64,000 nt of DNA from Castanea sativa. Taxonomy: Eukaryota > Streptophyta > Magnoliopsida > Fagales > Fagaceae. Below the pieces are notes generated by a model. It did no database searches, was not told the DNA's origin, and saw only the letters and a list, made by a program, of their open reading frames with translations. The stretch lies in assembly GCF_040712315.1 (NCBI RefSeq), contig NC_134023.1, positions 60,222,757-60,286,756 on the forward strand. The letters are read 5' to 3'. Positions 48,522 to 60,956 of this stretch are shown here, piece after piece; position 1 is the first letter of the stretch; the number at the start of each line of letters is the position of its first letter. A program made the translations under genes and the position numbers.

Positions 48522-49213
48522 TAACTCCTTAGTAAAGTGGTTAGGCCTAACTCTCTGAATAACCAAACCTATTAAACTTATCTCAAGAAAATATCTTGTA
48601 TCTCCGTTAAGAAACTATGAATTCTATCTTGAGAATATATGTTCCATCAACACTAAATGTAGTTGCCCAACATACTAAGATTTTGACCGTTACTTTAGAT
48701 CTCACTCCTGATATATCAAAGCAACCTACACCTCATGATCAGGTCTATTATTCTCTCAAGATTAAAAGTTCATGCAAATAGAAGTCGTGAGTTTATTATT
48801 CATTTGACAGTCGTTAGGAGAATAATAAATCTCGCAGCGGTCCAGTTCAATATGTCTTAACTCTTAAAACATATCAATATACCAACTAGAAATCTCCATT
48901 TCCATGATTAAGACAAATCATCTTAGTTGATATAATAGTCTTCGCAGATGAAATGTCCAATTTCATCACCAACTACGAACTAAAATTCTGAGTTTACAAA
49001 GAACTTGTGATCTATATCTTCTGTGACTAAATCACATAAGTCACATACTATGCATCTCACAGATTATATGACAATGTCCAAATATTCATGTTACCATTAT
49101 TTTGGATAATAATAAAACAACTTTATTAAACACAATATTAAGCCATGCATAATGTTATATATAATAACATACATAACATCATACAATAGGATTTAAGGGC
49201 ATACATCCTAACA
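47760..49213 (-). repeat. Copia 5' LTR
   Basis: 1454 bases, partner of 41088-42550. It contains a (TA)n run at 48477-48519 that is short in the other LTR (about 41838-41843). The primer-binding site lies right next to its low-coordinate end. Confidence 0.9.
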
Positions 49214-49824
49214 CACCCTTGGCTGTAGTTCCACCCCTATTAATAGGGCAAAACTTTATTTCAAGAATAACAAATTTATAGTTCTTATCCAGTATATCCA
49301 AACAAGGTGGTATTACATGTAGTCGAAATATGACAGATTATTCCTACCACCACCACGTTGTCTATTGTTGGATGGATGTTGGTGAAAGAAAATATATTAG
49401 ATTTTGGTACTTGAGTTGACTTAATGTAGGCTAGATGGGTGGTTAACTATTAAGTAGAAGTAGAGGTCCATCAGGACTTAGGCTGGTTTTCAAATAAGAA
49501 ACCCATTAAGTTTTTTGAGAGAGGCCCAATTTCTTGAAATTTCTCTCATCAGGTTGACAAGATTGAAGTCATTGATTTTTGGAGGCACTGTTAAATGGCA
49601 AATCTATGAAATTGTGAAGACTGAAGGACAGTCAAGCGACAAGTCGAGCAATAGATTGAATTCATAAAACAACCTATCTAGCGTTGGAATTATACTACAA
49701 GTAGCTGGTTGTAGCCTTTAATTACCGTGTTATCATTTTGTAAGAATTTAGTTACTTAGTTTGCCGAGTGTATGCTGATACCGTAAACTAGTCGCTAACC
49801 CTTTAACAAAATCTTTTTTTTGCA

Positions 49825-50285
49825 AATTTAGAGCAGGATCCAGAATGTCAAGCACTTGATTGGGTGAAACTTCTTTAACAAAATAAAAAAATGTTCAAGC
49901 AATCTTTGAAAAAATTAATTATTTGTGGGTCTTTTGCCTGTGACCAGCTCTAATAATAGTATGAAATAATTGTAGATATCACTGGGTCCTTATTTCTCAT
50001 ACCATACTTTGTAATTGCAAATAAAATTTATTATTTGATTGATCTAATTCCATATTAAAAAAAGGAAAAAATAATAATAATCTCACTAGTTTTGAAGGAG
50101 CTCTTTAGTGACATATAATAGGAACAATATTATGACAAGCAGAAAAGTTTTTTCAAGGCATGCTCTATCTTCTACAAGATATTCTTATTTGAGTTATATT
50201 TCATCCTAGAAAGTATATTAAGAAGTATTGTGAAAAAACATAATTTAAAGTTAAGAAATGGTAAAGTTATTTGAGCTACTTCATC
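49825..50285 (-). pseudogene. LRR receptor-kinase remnant (exon 2 plus intron), copy B
   Basis: Sister of 3060-3510, with the same breaks (GGGTCCTTATTTCTCATACC and TGTGACCAGCTCTAATAATA on the plus strand). The breaks predate the segmental duplication. It stops at the same exon-1 border. Confidence 0.7.
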
Positions 50286-50289
50286 CTTA

Positions 50290-51570
50290 TTCCAGGGTTT
50301 TTTTTTTTTTTTTTTAACAAAAATTATTATTATTATTATTTTACTTTTTCAACTTTTCCTACATATGTATAGTGAATAACTATGAAGATAAAATGGCAGA
50401 GCTACCACCACCAAAAGTGAGCAATTTAATGACATGTAAATACAAGAAAATTATAAAATATTTTGGAAATACAAAAAATATATCCTTTCTCCTCTCTTTC
50501 GATGTTATTAAACCTTAGTCTCTTTCACTTTCTGTTGAGAAAAAGAAAGAAAGAAAAAATTAAAAGGGCAGGTGCCAACTACACAACATTGGATTTCTAA
50601 TTGGAACATAGAATTGCCCTAACTCTGCCATGTCGTTTTGTGGATTTGACATCCCATAAACTATAACATTGTTCAACATTTTAGGGATGCAAGTGATTAG
50701 GATATGATAGGAGTCACTTAGCCGAGGAAAGAACTACCTCAGCATCATTTCATTTGTAAATGACTTTTTAGTCCCAACTCCCAAGTTACTAAGGCAGCAT
50801 GCTAGAAATAATAGGCCCAAAGCTGTATTCAACCACACCCCAACGCTTTTTTTGGGGGGGGGGGGGGGTGTTTGAAACTAGACCCAAGTGTTGTTTGGGT
50901 CCAAATGCCATAATTTAAAATTAATAGATTTGGTGGGTCAAGCTGGGATTTCAAGTGATAAGTGATAACCCAATAGTAATGATATTCTTTATAATGCACT
51001 ATATATGAGTTTTAAATCTCACCCAAATGCCATAATTCTTTATAGTGCCCTTTCTAACCATCTACCCATTTGAAAAAAAAAAAAATGGTGGGTCAATTTT
51101 GAGGTAGAGAATAAGATAGTCAAAATTATTTGATGTTTCCATCCTTCTATTTAGATATTTGAAACTTAAAATAAGAAATTTTGAAACTTAAAAATTTTAG
51201 TTGTACTAAAAAAAATTAGAAAAATATAATGTGTAATAACAATAGTTAGAAGAATATGGATCACTTCAAAAAAGAATAATATCAATAAAAAAACACTAAA
51301 ATAATAGTATTATATATTTAGAAAATAGAGATATAGAAATTACTTTTAAAAACTTTTTAATTTTTAGAAAGAACAAATCATCTACAATAAAATTTTGAGA
51401 ATAAAGTATACATTTTAATCACATTTCAAAATAATGATATATTTCCATACATTGCGTGACTGGGATTAGTTAGAATAAAAATGGCTTACAAGTTTTACTC
51501 CTAATCATCACAGTAGACAAAGCAAACATATATTAGCTTCATTTTGTTTTTTGAGGAAAATAATTTATTA
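50290..51570. other. Intergenic flank, copy B
   Basis: Matches about 3515-4815. No gene. A G-run lies at about 50855-50869, and a GGCCCAAAG-type block at 50805-50950. Confidence 0.5.
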
Positions 51571-52149
51571 GGAAGGATCAAGGAAGTCAATACCGTACCG
51601 AAGGCTGTACCGGTTTGGCCAGTGGTACGATATATTTCGAGTACCGATCAATACCGGTGTACCGTTTCGGGTTTACCGCTATTTTATATATCTAATATAT
51701 ATAAATTATAAATGTGCTACGTCCGCAATATTTTCTCGACACTTAATACAACAAATCATATGTGGCTATTTTTATTAGTTCTAATTTGAACCTACCACTA
51801 AAATAACTTTTTTGCTCCACCAATAAAAACTCATAGCAACCTACAACTTAAAACTTATTAGAAAAATGTTGTAAAAATATTGTAAAGAATTTTTTTTAGA
51901 TACACGTATCTCAATTTTCCACTAGCCTCTGCCAACAAATATTTTTTTAATAACTCACTTTTTGTTCATCTCCATTCATTCTCTTTTACTTTTACAATTT
52001 ATTTTTCTTTATTTCTATCTTTATTTTATCTCCTCCACATGTTTAACTCTACTGGGTCTTGTCTCATTTCAAATTTCAAAAGGCTAGTACTCCTTACCTT
52101 TGGTCAATCATCACGTGGGCACCTACAAGACTTTCTGAGAAACAGTTAA

Positions 52150-52537
52150 GACATAAAAAAGCATTGGGTATCTAAAACAAGATCAAGTTCTCCAAGTAAG
52201 TGCATCAGATGGGTATGCTGACTTTCTCCCCAAGAGTCCGAGTATCAGAGCTCAGAACGAGTTTATTTGCGAAGAAACAGAGCAGAAGCAGAGCATAGAG
52301 ACAGGTGTGACAGTGGAAGAGCCTGGCATTATCGATGTTGAGGAGCTTATGCGAGACCTTGAAGATGAAGAAGATATGGATTTTGATGACGAAATCAACA
52401 GCAAGAAAAAGAAGAAGAAGAAGAAGAAGAAGAAGAAGAAGAAGAAGAAGAAGAAGAAGAAGAAGAAGAAGAAGATTAGAGGAACACAGAGTCACAAACA
52501 TTGTAGAGACCACGAAGAAAAATGGAAAGCTAAGTAG
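52150..52537 (+). pseudogene. Possible captured coding segment inside the hAT-type element
   Basis: An open stretch without stops reads GYLKQDQVLQVSASDGYADF, LPKSPSIRAQNEFICEETEQ, SIETGVTVEEPGII and VEELMRDLEDEEDMDFDDEI. It then enters a (GAA)n tract coding a run of lysines (52402-52474) and ends soon after. The composition before the tract is like a real acidic protein and unlike the AT-rich flanks. I do not recognise the parent gene. There is no ATG start in frame near the left end (the GTG at 52307 is not a plant start), so it is at best an internal exon fragment. It may be chance, but 85 residues of such composition are unusual here. Confidence 0.45.
52402..52474. repeat. (GAA)n microsatellite
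   Basis: About 24 GAA/AAG units. All three plus-strand frames and the minus strand look open here for that reason (lysine, arginine or leucine runs). Confidence 0.95.
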
Positions 52538-52823
52538 AAAAGAGACCGAGATACAAGAGAGATGCATCAGATCGTGAAATTTGTTAAGAAATTATCTTAG
52601 GTGAGTGAAAAACTTCAAAGAAATCTGTGTTTTTGTTTCGGGCCGGTATCAATTTTTCGGCCGAAATCCGGTATTTCTGTCGGTACAGCCGAAACGCTCT
52701 CGGTACTGCCGATATTTAAACCGGTACGAAATGAGGAAGTTTTTGTATCGTTTCAGGGACCGGAACGGAAAATATTGGCCGTACCGGCCGGTACGGTACA
52801 AAACTAACTACCTTGGGAAGGAT

Positions 52824-55800
52824 ACACGGGGGAGTGAATGGAACTCAAGGTTGTCAACTAAAGCTCAAAGAGAGATGCATGTGATGGGTTTTCACGTTGT
52901 ACATTAATGTACAGAAAGAGGCCCATCAAGTGTTAATGGCAGGGACTATTTTAAATTCAAGACATGCAAAGTATATATTTTACTCATATTTTTTGCTTTC
53001 ACTTCTGACCATTCATTGGTCCTTTTCTTGAATTGGAAACTGATTGATTTCTTCATTAAGATTGAATATTACATACGTAAGATGCAACTAGGGTCACATT
53101 ATTTAAATGTTAAAATAACGTTATACTTTGTATAACGTTAAATTCATAAAATAAAATTCAAAATATGAAATTGACTCTCACTATTTATTTCAAGTACTCT
53201 TCAAGGGATATTATCTAAAAAAAAAATTAAAAAAAAAAAAAAAAAAAAAAAACAAGAAAAACAAAAAAAGAGAGAGAGGAAAGGAGATCTTTGTTTTTTT
53301 TTTTTAAGAGAGTCTTAACTTATAGCGTCCGCTCTAGATGATAGCTCTTTATCATCAGACCAAGACACCAATTAGTTTTTGGTATAGAACCCCAGATCTC
53401 TTATTCAATCATCAGAGACTTTACTAGTTGAGCTGACTAGAACCCACAAAAAGATATCTTATTAAGCATAAAAAAGGCTCTCATTACAAGATCTGCAAAT
53501 TCCAAAAATTTTGTAAAACCTGGTGTTTCCGGGATCCAAATTCCAAAATATCATAAATGGGTCCAAGGATACTGGAAATAATAGGCCCAAAGCTATATAC
53601 AGCTGCACCCCAGTGCCTTTTTTTTTTTGGTCTTGAAACTAGACCCGAGTGTTGTTTGGGTCCAAATGACATAATTTAAAATGAATAGAATTGGTAGGTG
53701 AGGTTTGGGTTTCAATAAGTGATAATTTAGTAATAATAATATCTTAATAATATCTTTTATAGTATCATATATCTAGGCTTTGAATCCCACCCATTCTTCA
53801 TGACCATCTATTTATCTAAAAACATAAATAAAACATGATGGGTCAATTATTGAGGTAGAGAATAAGATGGTTAAAATTATTTGACGTTTCCGTCATTCTA
53901 TCTAAATATTTTGGTATGGGAAAAATGTCTTTTCTTGTAGAGAATTTGTTTTGAATTCTGTTGTTTTTAACTTCTTGTTGAGGCCTAGTCTCGTTTTTCT
54001 TTCGTGAAAGAACGTCTTTTTAACCGTTAACTCTAACTTCATTGTACTACAAGACAATGTTATTAATATTGTTTGGTAACCAATGGTTAAAGAGTCATTT
54101 GATGTGAGAAACAAATATATATATATTCGAACTTGAACACAATCAACTCAATCAATGACCAATGTTGTTTTATTATTATTATTAATGTAACCATTATCTT
54201 TTAAAATTAGGGATCATCTTGTCTCATGTAAAAAAAAAAAAAATTTATGTCAATTAATAATTAAAAAAAAAAAAAGAAACTGGAACAGTACATTAAAGAG
54301 CTTTAAAGCAAAAACTTAAATTTTATCTTCCTCTTCCCTTAAGAATAATGCTAAAGATACAAACTATTTTACAAAAATTTTTACAAACTGTTGATATGAT
54401 AAATGATTATTAGTAAATGAAAAAGTAATATTAATGGTAGGCGTAAATGAAAACTAATAAAATGTTGGCCATATCAATATTTTGTAAAACTGTTGTAAAA
54501 TAGTTTGTGTATACCATTACTCCTCCCTTAATACTTTTATCGAAATTTCAAAATGTGTGACCATTTATGCAAAAAGCCTTAAGGCTATGTTATAGAAAAA
54601 CTCTCAATGTTAAGAAACAATAGAAATTTGAAATTTTAATTATGAGAAAAAAATACTTTCTTTTTCCTTTTATTTTATTTTATATGAGATAGAATTTTAC
54701 TCTAGTAGTCTAATCTAATCTAAATGTATGTGTATGTGAAACTCCCTCCTAGAATAGCCCTTGCCTCCCTCACACTTCACAAGCTCTTATACTTGTAAAA
54801 TGACTATCACGCCAAGGGTGCACAGTAGTTCTTTTTCCATCTCTTATCTAGTCATGTAAAGGTTATACTTCAAAGTTCAAGCTTATAAGTCTTAAATTCT
54901 ATCACAGATATTCAATACCACACAGATATTGAATTAATGAGTAGAAGCATAAGAGAGTTTTATCATAAAGCTATTCATATTGAGAAAATACGCATAATGT
55001 TTATTGTGATGGGAATTTGGAGCTACTTTAATTAATAGACTAGCATTAAAATGTCTCTACTTAGGTCCATTCAGTCCATTTCAGCCTAATTTGATCCATT
55101 TGGTCATTCAGTCAATTTTGGTTCACTTTGGTCCAGTTCAATCCATTCCGTCCAATTCTTTCTAATTTTGGCTCAATTCAATCCAATTCAGTCCATTTGA
55201 TCCATGCCCATCTAGTTCAGTCCATTCCTGTATAATTCGGTTCATTTCTATCTACTTTAGACCATTTTGATCAAATTCAATCTATTTCGGTCCATTTCAA
55301 TCTACTTCAGTCTTTTTAGTCTAATTCATCCATCTCAGTCCACTTTGGTAAGAATGAGAAAAAACTAGTTTGGGTTGAAAGTATTATAAATTATTTGAGT
55401 AATATTAATTGTAATTATATGATAAGTTTTGATTATCAAGATAATCATTTTTAAGGGAATGAGACATTTGAAACTTAAAACTTAAAAATTTTAATTGTAT
55501 CAAAAGAAATTAAGAAAGTATAATGCATAAAAACAAAAATTAGAAGAAAATGGACCACTTCAAAAAAGAACAATATAAATAATAAAACCAAAAAAAAGAT
55601 ACAATTATATATTTATAAAAATAAAGAGATAGAAATTACTTTTGGAAAATTTTTAATTTTTAAAGAGAACAAATTATCTACAATAAGATTTAAAGAATAA
55701 ATTATACATTATACTACATTTCAAAATAATCATAGGCATTGCATTGCGACTAGTTAACTTTTAAATTTAAGTCACGCGAAGTATGTTTTACATACATTCT

Positions 55801-57455
55801 TCTCACTTTTGACCATTCCTTGGTTCTTTTCTCAAATTGGAAATTGATTGGTTTCTCCATTGAAATTAAATGTTACAAATTTAAATGTCTAACTAGTGTC
55901 ACATTATTTAAAATTTAAAATAACATTATATGTTGTATTATGTTAGATTCACAAAATAAAATCTAAATAAATTTTGAAATATATTCTCTATTTATTTCAA
56001 GTAAACCTCAGAAGATATTATCTGGAAAAAAAAATCTTGTTAAGAATAAAAAAAATCTCTCATTACAAGATCTACAAGAAACTATTGGGTGCTTCACAAT
56101 AACCTTAATGGTATGATCCTGCAAGTACGTATCACTTTTTCTTGTACATAATCATCAAATTATGGGTGACACACATCTGATTTAGTGCTAATAATTTGCA
56201 GTGACAAAGGAACTAATCATTTGATTCATTACCAAACTAGAAGCAATTCTTGGTTGTTGGAGCTATCCAAGGCTCCAAGCTATGACATTCCTTTGTGAAA
56301 ATGAAAGCAAACAAAAGAAAGAAGACAACAATTTTAACGTGGTTCAGCCATGAAAGCCTACATCCACGGAGTCTCTATTATTTTTTAAAGTAATGTTAAA
56401 GTTACAAATTATTCCACAGATATGGTTACAAAAAAAAATATATACAAACTTGGACAAATACAAGATAAACTAATAAGTGATTGCTAATAGAAACAAAAGG
56501 AGGTGCTACAAATCTTATTTTGTTCCAACATTATACAAAATCAAAACCTCCTTAAGTCATGATAGCACCTTCCAATAGGGTCATTGGCCCTCTGTACCTG
56601 CATTCAAGGAAGACAATTATCTCTCTAAATCATTGAATTAAGGGAAATCATTTCTATGTATCGGAAGAACATGCTTTGGTTTCCAAAGTAGATTAATGCT
56701 ATGCGGTGAATGAGGTTTTCCCTTCAAGAGTAAGGAATTGAAACAACTATCCATCTCCCATAGCTTAAAAATCAAGCAACCACTTTAGTTTTAGTCTTGC
56801 TAGTAAAAGGATTCATAATATTGCAAGAAGGTTCAGCTTTTGAATCCCAAATTCATTCAATGTTTTTATGGATATGGTTATGCAGGAACTTGTTAGATAG
56901 TTAAGATTATAAATAACTAAATATTTCCTAGTAAATTAGTTAAACTTCTTACCCTTCCTTGTGAGATAGTTAAGATTATAAATAACTAAATATTTCCCAG
57001 TAAATTAGTTAAACTTCTTACCAATTAAAATTCCATAGTTGGAGTAATTTATGCCTATGTCTACATCTAAGATCAAAGGTGTCTCTATAAAAAAAAGTAC
57101 AGTGTGCAAGTACAGTGCCAAGAATCTCAACCTCAACAATGGTAGAAATCACCAAATCGAAAATAGCTTAAATTTCATTTTGATTTATGTGTTTTTCAAC
57201 GAACTTATTCATGGGGGTGGGGACAAAAAAGAGCTTATTCTAAATCCTAGAAAACAAATTGAATGAATCTCAATCATATGAATAGTACCATCAAGTAATC
57301 AAATTTTACATGGCATCAATATTATCAATTTCACTAGAATTAAAAAAATAAAAAAAAGTATCATGACAAGAACGTGGTATTGTGTAGGCTATTTGATCCC
57401 CCTCCTTCCATAAAGATTTGGAGAGTGTCATAAACAATTACCTGTAAGTTGAAGC
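52824..57455. other. Intergenic flank, copy B
   Basis: Matches about 4825-9060 of copy A. No gene. It includes an A-tract at 53219-53251 and the recurring TTAACGTGGTTC block at about 56330-56345. An 81-base tandem duplication lies around 56885-57030 (TTAAGATTATAAATAACTAA twice), single in copy A at about 8605-8660. Confidence 0.55.
55060..55350. repeat. Degenerate ~10-bp repeat, copy B
   Basis: Partner of 6790-7065; unit by unit most decamers match, with local gains such as an extra TCCATTCAG near the left end. Confidence 0.8.
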
Positions 57456-57460
57456 ATTTC

Positions 57461-59325
57461 TTAGCGTATTCTAGTTTTGAGGAGCTTTACTTTAATCAAA
57501 TGCAACTGAGCTACAACATCACTAATGTTCATCCTTTCTCTCGGAGATTCCATAGAACAAGAAACTCCAATTCCAAATATCAAAATCAAGCACTCTAGAA
57601 TTTTGGAACTACCAATTTGATTTTGAATGTGACTATCATTTGTCCTTGTTTCCATATCTTCTCTTTCCCAAAGGATAATAGGATCCACAACTTTAACAAA
57701 ATCATGAAGGTTAAAGTTGTCTTTGAAAATGTTATCAGTAGGTCTTCTTCTTGTGAACATTTCTAATAATAGTATGCTATAACTGTAGACATTACCATAA
57801 GTTGACACTTCATTTCCCAAATCATATTCTGCAATTGTATAAAACATTTACAATATGATTGATCTTGTTTCATATTATAAAAAAAAAAAAAAAAATAGCA
57901 CAACTTTTTTTTTGAGAAAAAAATAGCACAACTTCGAAAGTGCTCTTTAGTGACAAATAAAAGGAAAAATATTATGACAAGTGGAAATTTCTTTCAAGAC
58001 ATGCTCCATCTTCTAAAAGATTTCCTTAAGCTATTTCATGCTTGAAAGTACATCAAGTAACATTAAGAAAGAAAAGAATTTAATGTTCAAAAATAGAAAA
58101 GATACTCACCTGGAGGAGCATAACCAATTGTTCCTCTTAATTCGATAGAGCATGATTGATTGGCAAGACACTCTTGGGTGGCCTCATGAAGGAACCTTGC
58201 CAAGCCAACTCACCAACATGTCCAATCTTTTCATCATCGAGAAGAACATTGCTAGGCTTGAGGTCACAATGAGCAATTGGTGTATGACAATGATGATGAA
58301 GATATTCCAATGCTTTGCAACATCAATTGCATATTTAATCTTTGAAGAAGATTCAAATTCATTTGCTCCTCAGAAACCCCATTTGTTCTTGAAATTGGAT
58401 GCAACCACTCGTCTAGGTTGCCATTAGTCATGAACTCATATACCAATGCTTTGAAAATCATGACCTTGATAGTCAACACCAGAACATGTTATGGGTACCT
58501 TTACTAGATTTCGATGTCTAATATTTTGCAAAACCTCACATTCAGCAAAAAAAACTTTTGAAAGCTCCACGGTGCAAAAGGTTGAGTACCTTGACAACAA
58601 TGTTACGTTTATGACGATCAAGAATTCCTTTATACACTGATCCAAAGCTATCCACACCAATTAAATTACTAGTGAAGAATGCATATGTAGCTTTAGGAGA
58701 CTTCGGTAAGATACATTCAAAAGTAAATTTCTTGAATTATTTAAAATACTCTCTCCTTTTTCTTTTTAAAGTTTGGAGAAGTAAAAATAACATTACCAAA
58801 GTTACTCTAAGAAGGCTAGAAATTATAGAGATTAGTAGCTTTAAGAAAAGAGTCAGCTTCTTCTTCTTGGATTTATTGTATTTACATATAGAAAGATCAA
58901 ACTTAAGCATGCCTCCATAGAGTTTATTGCTTCCCTTAATCACAGTTGCACTTGTATTCTTGAAAACTCCATTTGTTGGTACCTTACCATCAAAATTGTT
59001 ATAAGACAAATTCAATAATTGCAAGAAGATAAAACTCTCCAAAACTTTTGGAATATTTCTAGAGAAATTGTTTTTAGAAAAATCTAAAACTTGAAGATCC
59101 CTTAATGATTCCAAAGATGAAGGAATGATTCTTTGAAAAAAAGTTGCTTCTCATGGCTAGAAATTCTAGTTTTACACAGCTTTCAAGACTTGTAGGAATT
59201 TTTCCAAACAGCATATTTTCAGAAGTATCAAAGTATTCTAAATTTTTTAAATTTCCTACTTCTATAGCAAGAACACTGGTAAATTTGTTGGCTGAAAAAT
59301 CTAGGGCAATTGGTGAGAGTGAGAG
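57461..59325 (-). pseudogene. LRR receptor-kinase pseudogene, truncated and frameshifted (copy B)
   Basis: Exon 2 (57828-57461) is open but lacks nine residues of the intact gene (the GALPERVIN stretch) and ends eight bases earlier in relation. Exon 1 runs from 59325 to 58110 with a good donor (CCAG/GTGAGT). It has several frameshifts: the DFG site (GHVGDFGLA) has become GHVGELA through a one-base loss near 58207, and others lie near 58318, 58455, 58555 and 59145. The LRR part is cut at about 59325 where unrelated DNA begins. The kept parts include KVPTNGVFKN, a transmembrane stretch and HCDLKPSN. It cannot be an active kinase. Confidence 0.9.
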
Positions 59326-59329
59326 TCCA

Positions 59330-59725
59330 AATTCCTATATGCACCCACGTGAAAAGCACCCACATCCTGACATCCCCACCCACTCATTTTGTCTTTCATT
59401 ACTTTCTAGTTTCTTCCAGCCTTTCTCTCTAACATCTTTACCGTGGGTCTATCTCCTTCCCTTCTTCATCTTCCTTTCACAAGTAAAATCGTCTGCTTCA
59501 TCTTGCCCCTGTTTTTTTTTTTTCTTCACCTTCTCTGTTCAGTGTTCACAGTTTGAAATGGGCAGAATAATTTTGAGACGAGACTATCATCATCAACACA
59601 ACCTTTTTTTTTTTTACACAAATTTCGGCCTGATTCAAAGCCCATTTCGGCCGATTCGATCCGAATCGGCGCAAATCCGAAAACGAAAAAAAAAAAAAAA
59701 GTTGGATTGGGTTGAGAATGCATAA
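59330..59725. other. Foreign segment joined to the broken kinase
   Basis: Richer in C than its surroundings, with CT-rich 5'-leader-like DNA (59390-59540), then a perfect inverted repeat GCCGATTCG-ATC-CGAATCGGC at 59651-59671 and an A-tract (59684-59699). It has no match elsewhere in the window. It may be a promoter or leader piece carried by a transposon. The 193-codon plus-strand frame 59144-59725 crosses the junction and is not a gene. Confidence 0.4.
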
Positions 59726-60505
59726 AATTTTATATCCTGCTACAGTTTGATCTACAGCAAGATGTGTCGGTTAAGGTTGGGTTGAGATCATGGTTTTTTT
59801 TTCTTTTTCTTTTTTTACTCATATTAGCATAGGAAAGCTAGCACCTGTACAAAGATATACAGATTAAAAAAGAAGATAAACGACTAAGTCATACAGTAGA
59901 TTGAGTTCTTACGACATGTCAGTTAACAACTATCTTATAAGTGTTCGAATTATACTACAAGTCGTTGGTTCTAGTTTTTAGTTAATGTGTTGTAATTATG
60001 CATGAATTCAGTTACTTAATTAGCCACGTGTAGGTATTTGATTGGTTCATGTTACATCCTAGGTGTGGCAAAGTGGCTTTTTCATATCTATGTTTGAGAA
60101 CTCTACACAATTTAAGCAGCAGGTGCTTTAACAATTCACTGAGCTGTGTGGCCTGACCATGAATCCATCAAAAAGTGAGGTTATATTCTCTTAGTGTCTA
60201 ATCATTCAAAACTTCAAAGAGTGTTCTAATCATCTCAAATATTTTTGCCTTCCTCTCATCTCTTCAAAGAGTGTTCTCATCAACTCAAACATCTACATTA
60301 TTTTTAGAAAAAAATTTTAGTTTCAACTAAATAAGCTATTCCCAACCAGACTCTAAATGTTGTCATCGGCAAAGTGCAACTAATTCAGTCAATGCTATTT
60401 GGCATTCAAGTTTCTTAGACAAGTTCCTTCAGTTTCAGTCTAATTCGTTCAAATTAGCGATCAAGGTTTTGTAACCTCTTTATTCAATATAATTAATCTT
60501 CATTC
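59726..60505. other. Intergenic DNA
   Basis: No gene. 60355-60440 matches the GCAAAGTGCAACTAATTCAG stretch of 15160 and 18480, showing that this is again kinase-unit flank. A piece near 59870-60030 resembles 2830-3000 (ATTATACTACAAGT). Confidence 0.45.
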
Positions 60506-60510
60506 TTTAT

Positions 60511-60652
60511 GGTCTATTTGAATTCAGGAGGAGGGAAGGGGAGTAGAGTAGAATAAATAAGAATTGACCTAAAATTAGACTATTTTCAGTTAACTCTACT
60601 CTACTTTACTTTTCTCTACTCCTCTTCCCTCTCCCTCAATTAAAACGGACCC
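60511..60652. mobile_element. MITE, 142 bp
   Basis: Left end GGTCTATTTGAATTCAGG with GGAGGGAAGGGGAGTAGAG. The reverse complement of the right end is GGTCCGTTTTAATTGAGG with GAGAGGGAAGAGGAGTAGAG. The arms are about 40 bases. Flanks are TTAT on both sides (60507-60510, 60653-60656), or TTA as a PIF/Harbinger-like three-base duplication. No ORF. Confidence 0.75.
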
Positions 60653-60956
60653 TTATAGATTACCATGCTGGATGCAAGTGATTAGACACGGTAGGAGCCA
60701 GTCCAGGAAGTAGCAAAAACAGCATGCTTTATACGACAAGAACCCGGTGTTTACCCGATCAAAATTCCAAAATGTCATAAATACTTCCAAGGATACTGGA
60801 AATAATAGGCCCAAAGTTATATAACCACAACCCAGAGCATTTTATTTGGGCTCAAAAGTAGACCCAAGTGTAGTTTGGGTTCAAAATTTCATAATTTAAA
60901 ATGAACGAAATATTATGAAATTGATGGGTCAGGCATGAGTTTCTAATAGCCTAGTA

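Larger units (their letters stand above)
41088..49213 (-). mobile_element. Ty1/copia retrotransposon, full-length, inactive
   Basis: Minus-strand element with two LTRs, primer-binding site, gag, protease, integrase, RT, RNase H and polypurine tract. The primer site TGGTATCAGAGC (plus 47745-47756 as its complement) fits initiator tRNA-Met. The polypurine tract GGGCAAGTAGGAGAT lies just before the 3' LTR (plus 42551-42565). Target duplication: CACCT on the left (41083-41087) and CACCC on the right (49214-49218). The empty site in copy A reads CACACCCTTGG at about 2445. Many stops and frameshifts. Confidence 0.93.
51579..52815. mobile_element. hAT-type non-autonomous element with 8-bp target duplication
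   Basis: 1237 bases. The left end is CAAGGAAGTCAATACCGTAC. The reverse complement of the right end is CAAGGTAGTTAG followed by TTTTGTACCGTACCG. Both flanks are GGAAGGAT (51571-51578 and 52816-52823). The matching place in copy A is GGAAGTAT, once, so the empty site is seen. An 8-base duplication with CA-starting inverted ends is the hAT signature. Both subterminal regions are full of GTACCG/CGGTAC repeats, likely transposase-binding sites. No transposase inside. Confidence 0.85.
39718..59325. repeat. Segmental duplication, copy B
   Basis: Collinear with 1125-10960, interrupted by the copia element (41088-49213) and the hAT-type element (51579-52815). An extra ~190-base insertion at about 53270-53460 (with GAGTCTTAACTTATAGCG, absent from copy A at 5250) is a third difference. 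It carries two kinase remnants. Confidence 0.85.

Noticed and set aside
52307..52577. Open frames with long lysine or arginine runs as a nuclear protein gene
   Set aside because: They are the GAA microsatellite read in different frames. One begins at GTG, not ATG, and the minus-strand frame gives a leucine run in the same place.
59144..59725. 193-codon plus-strand frame
   Set aside because: It crosses the border between antisense LRR sequence and the foreign segment, so it is a chance fusion.
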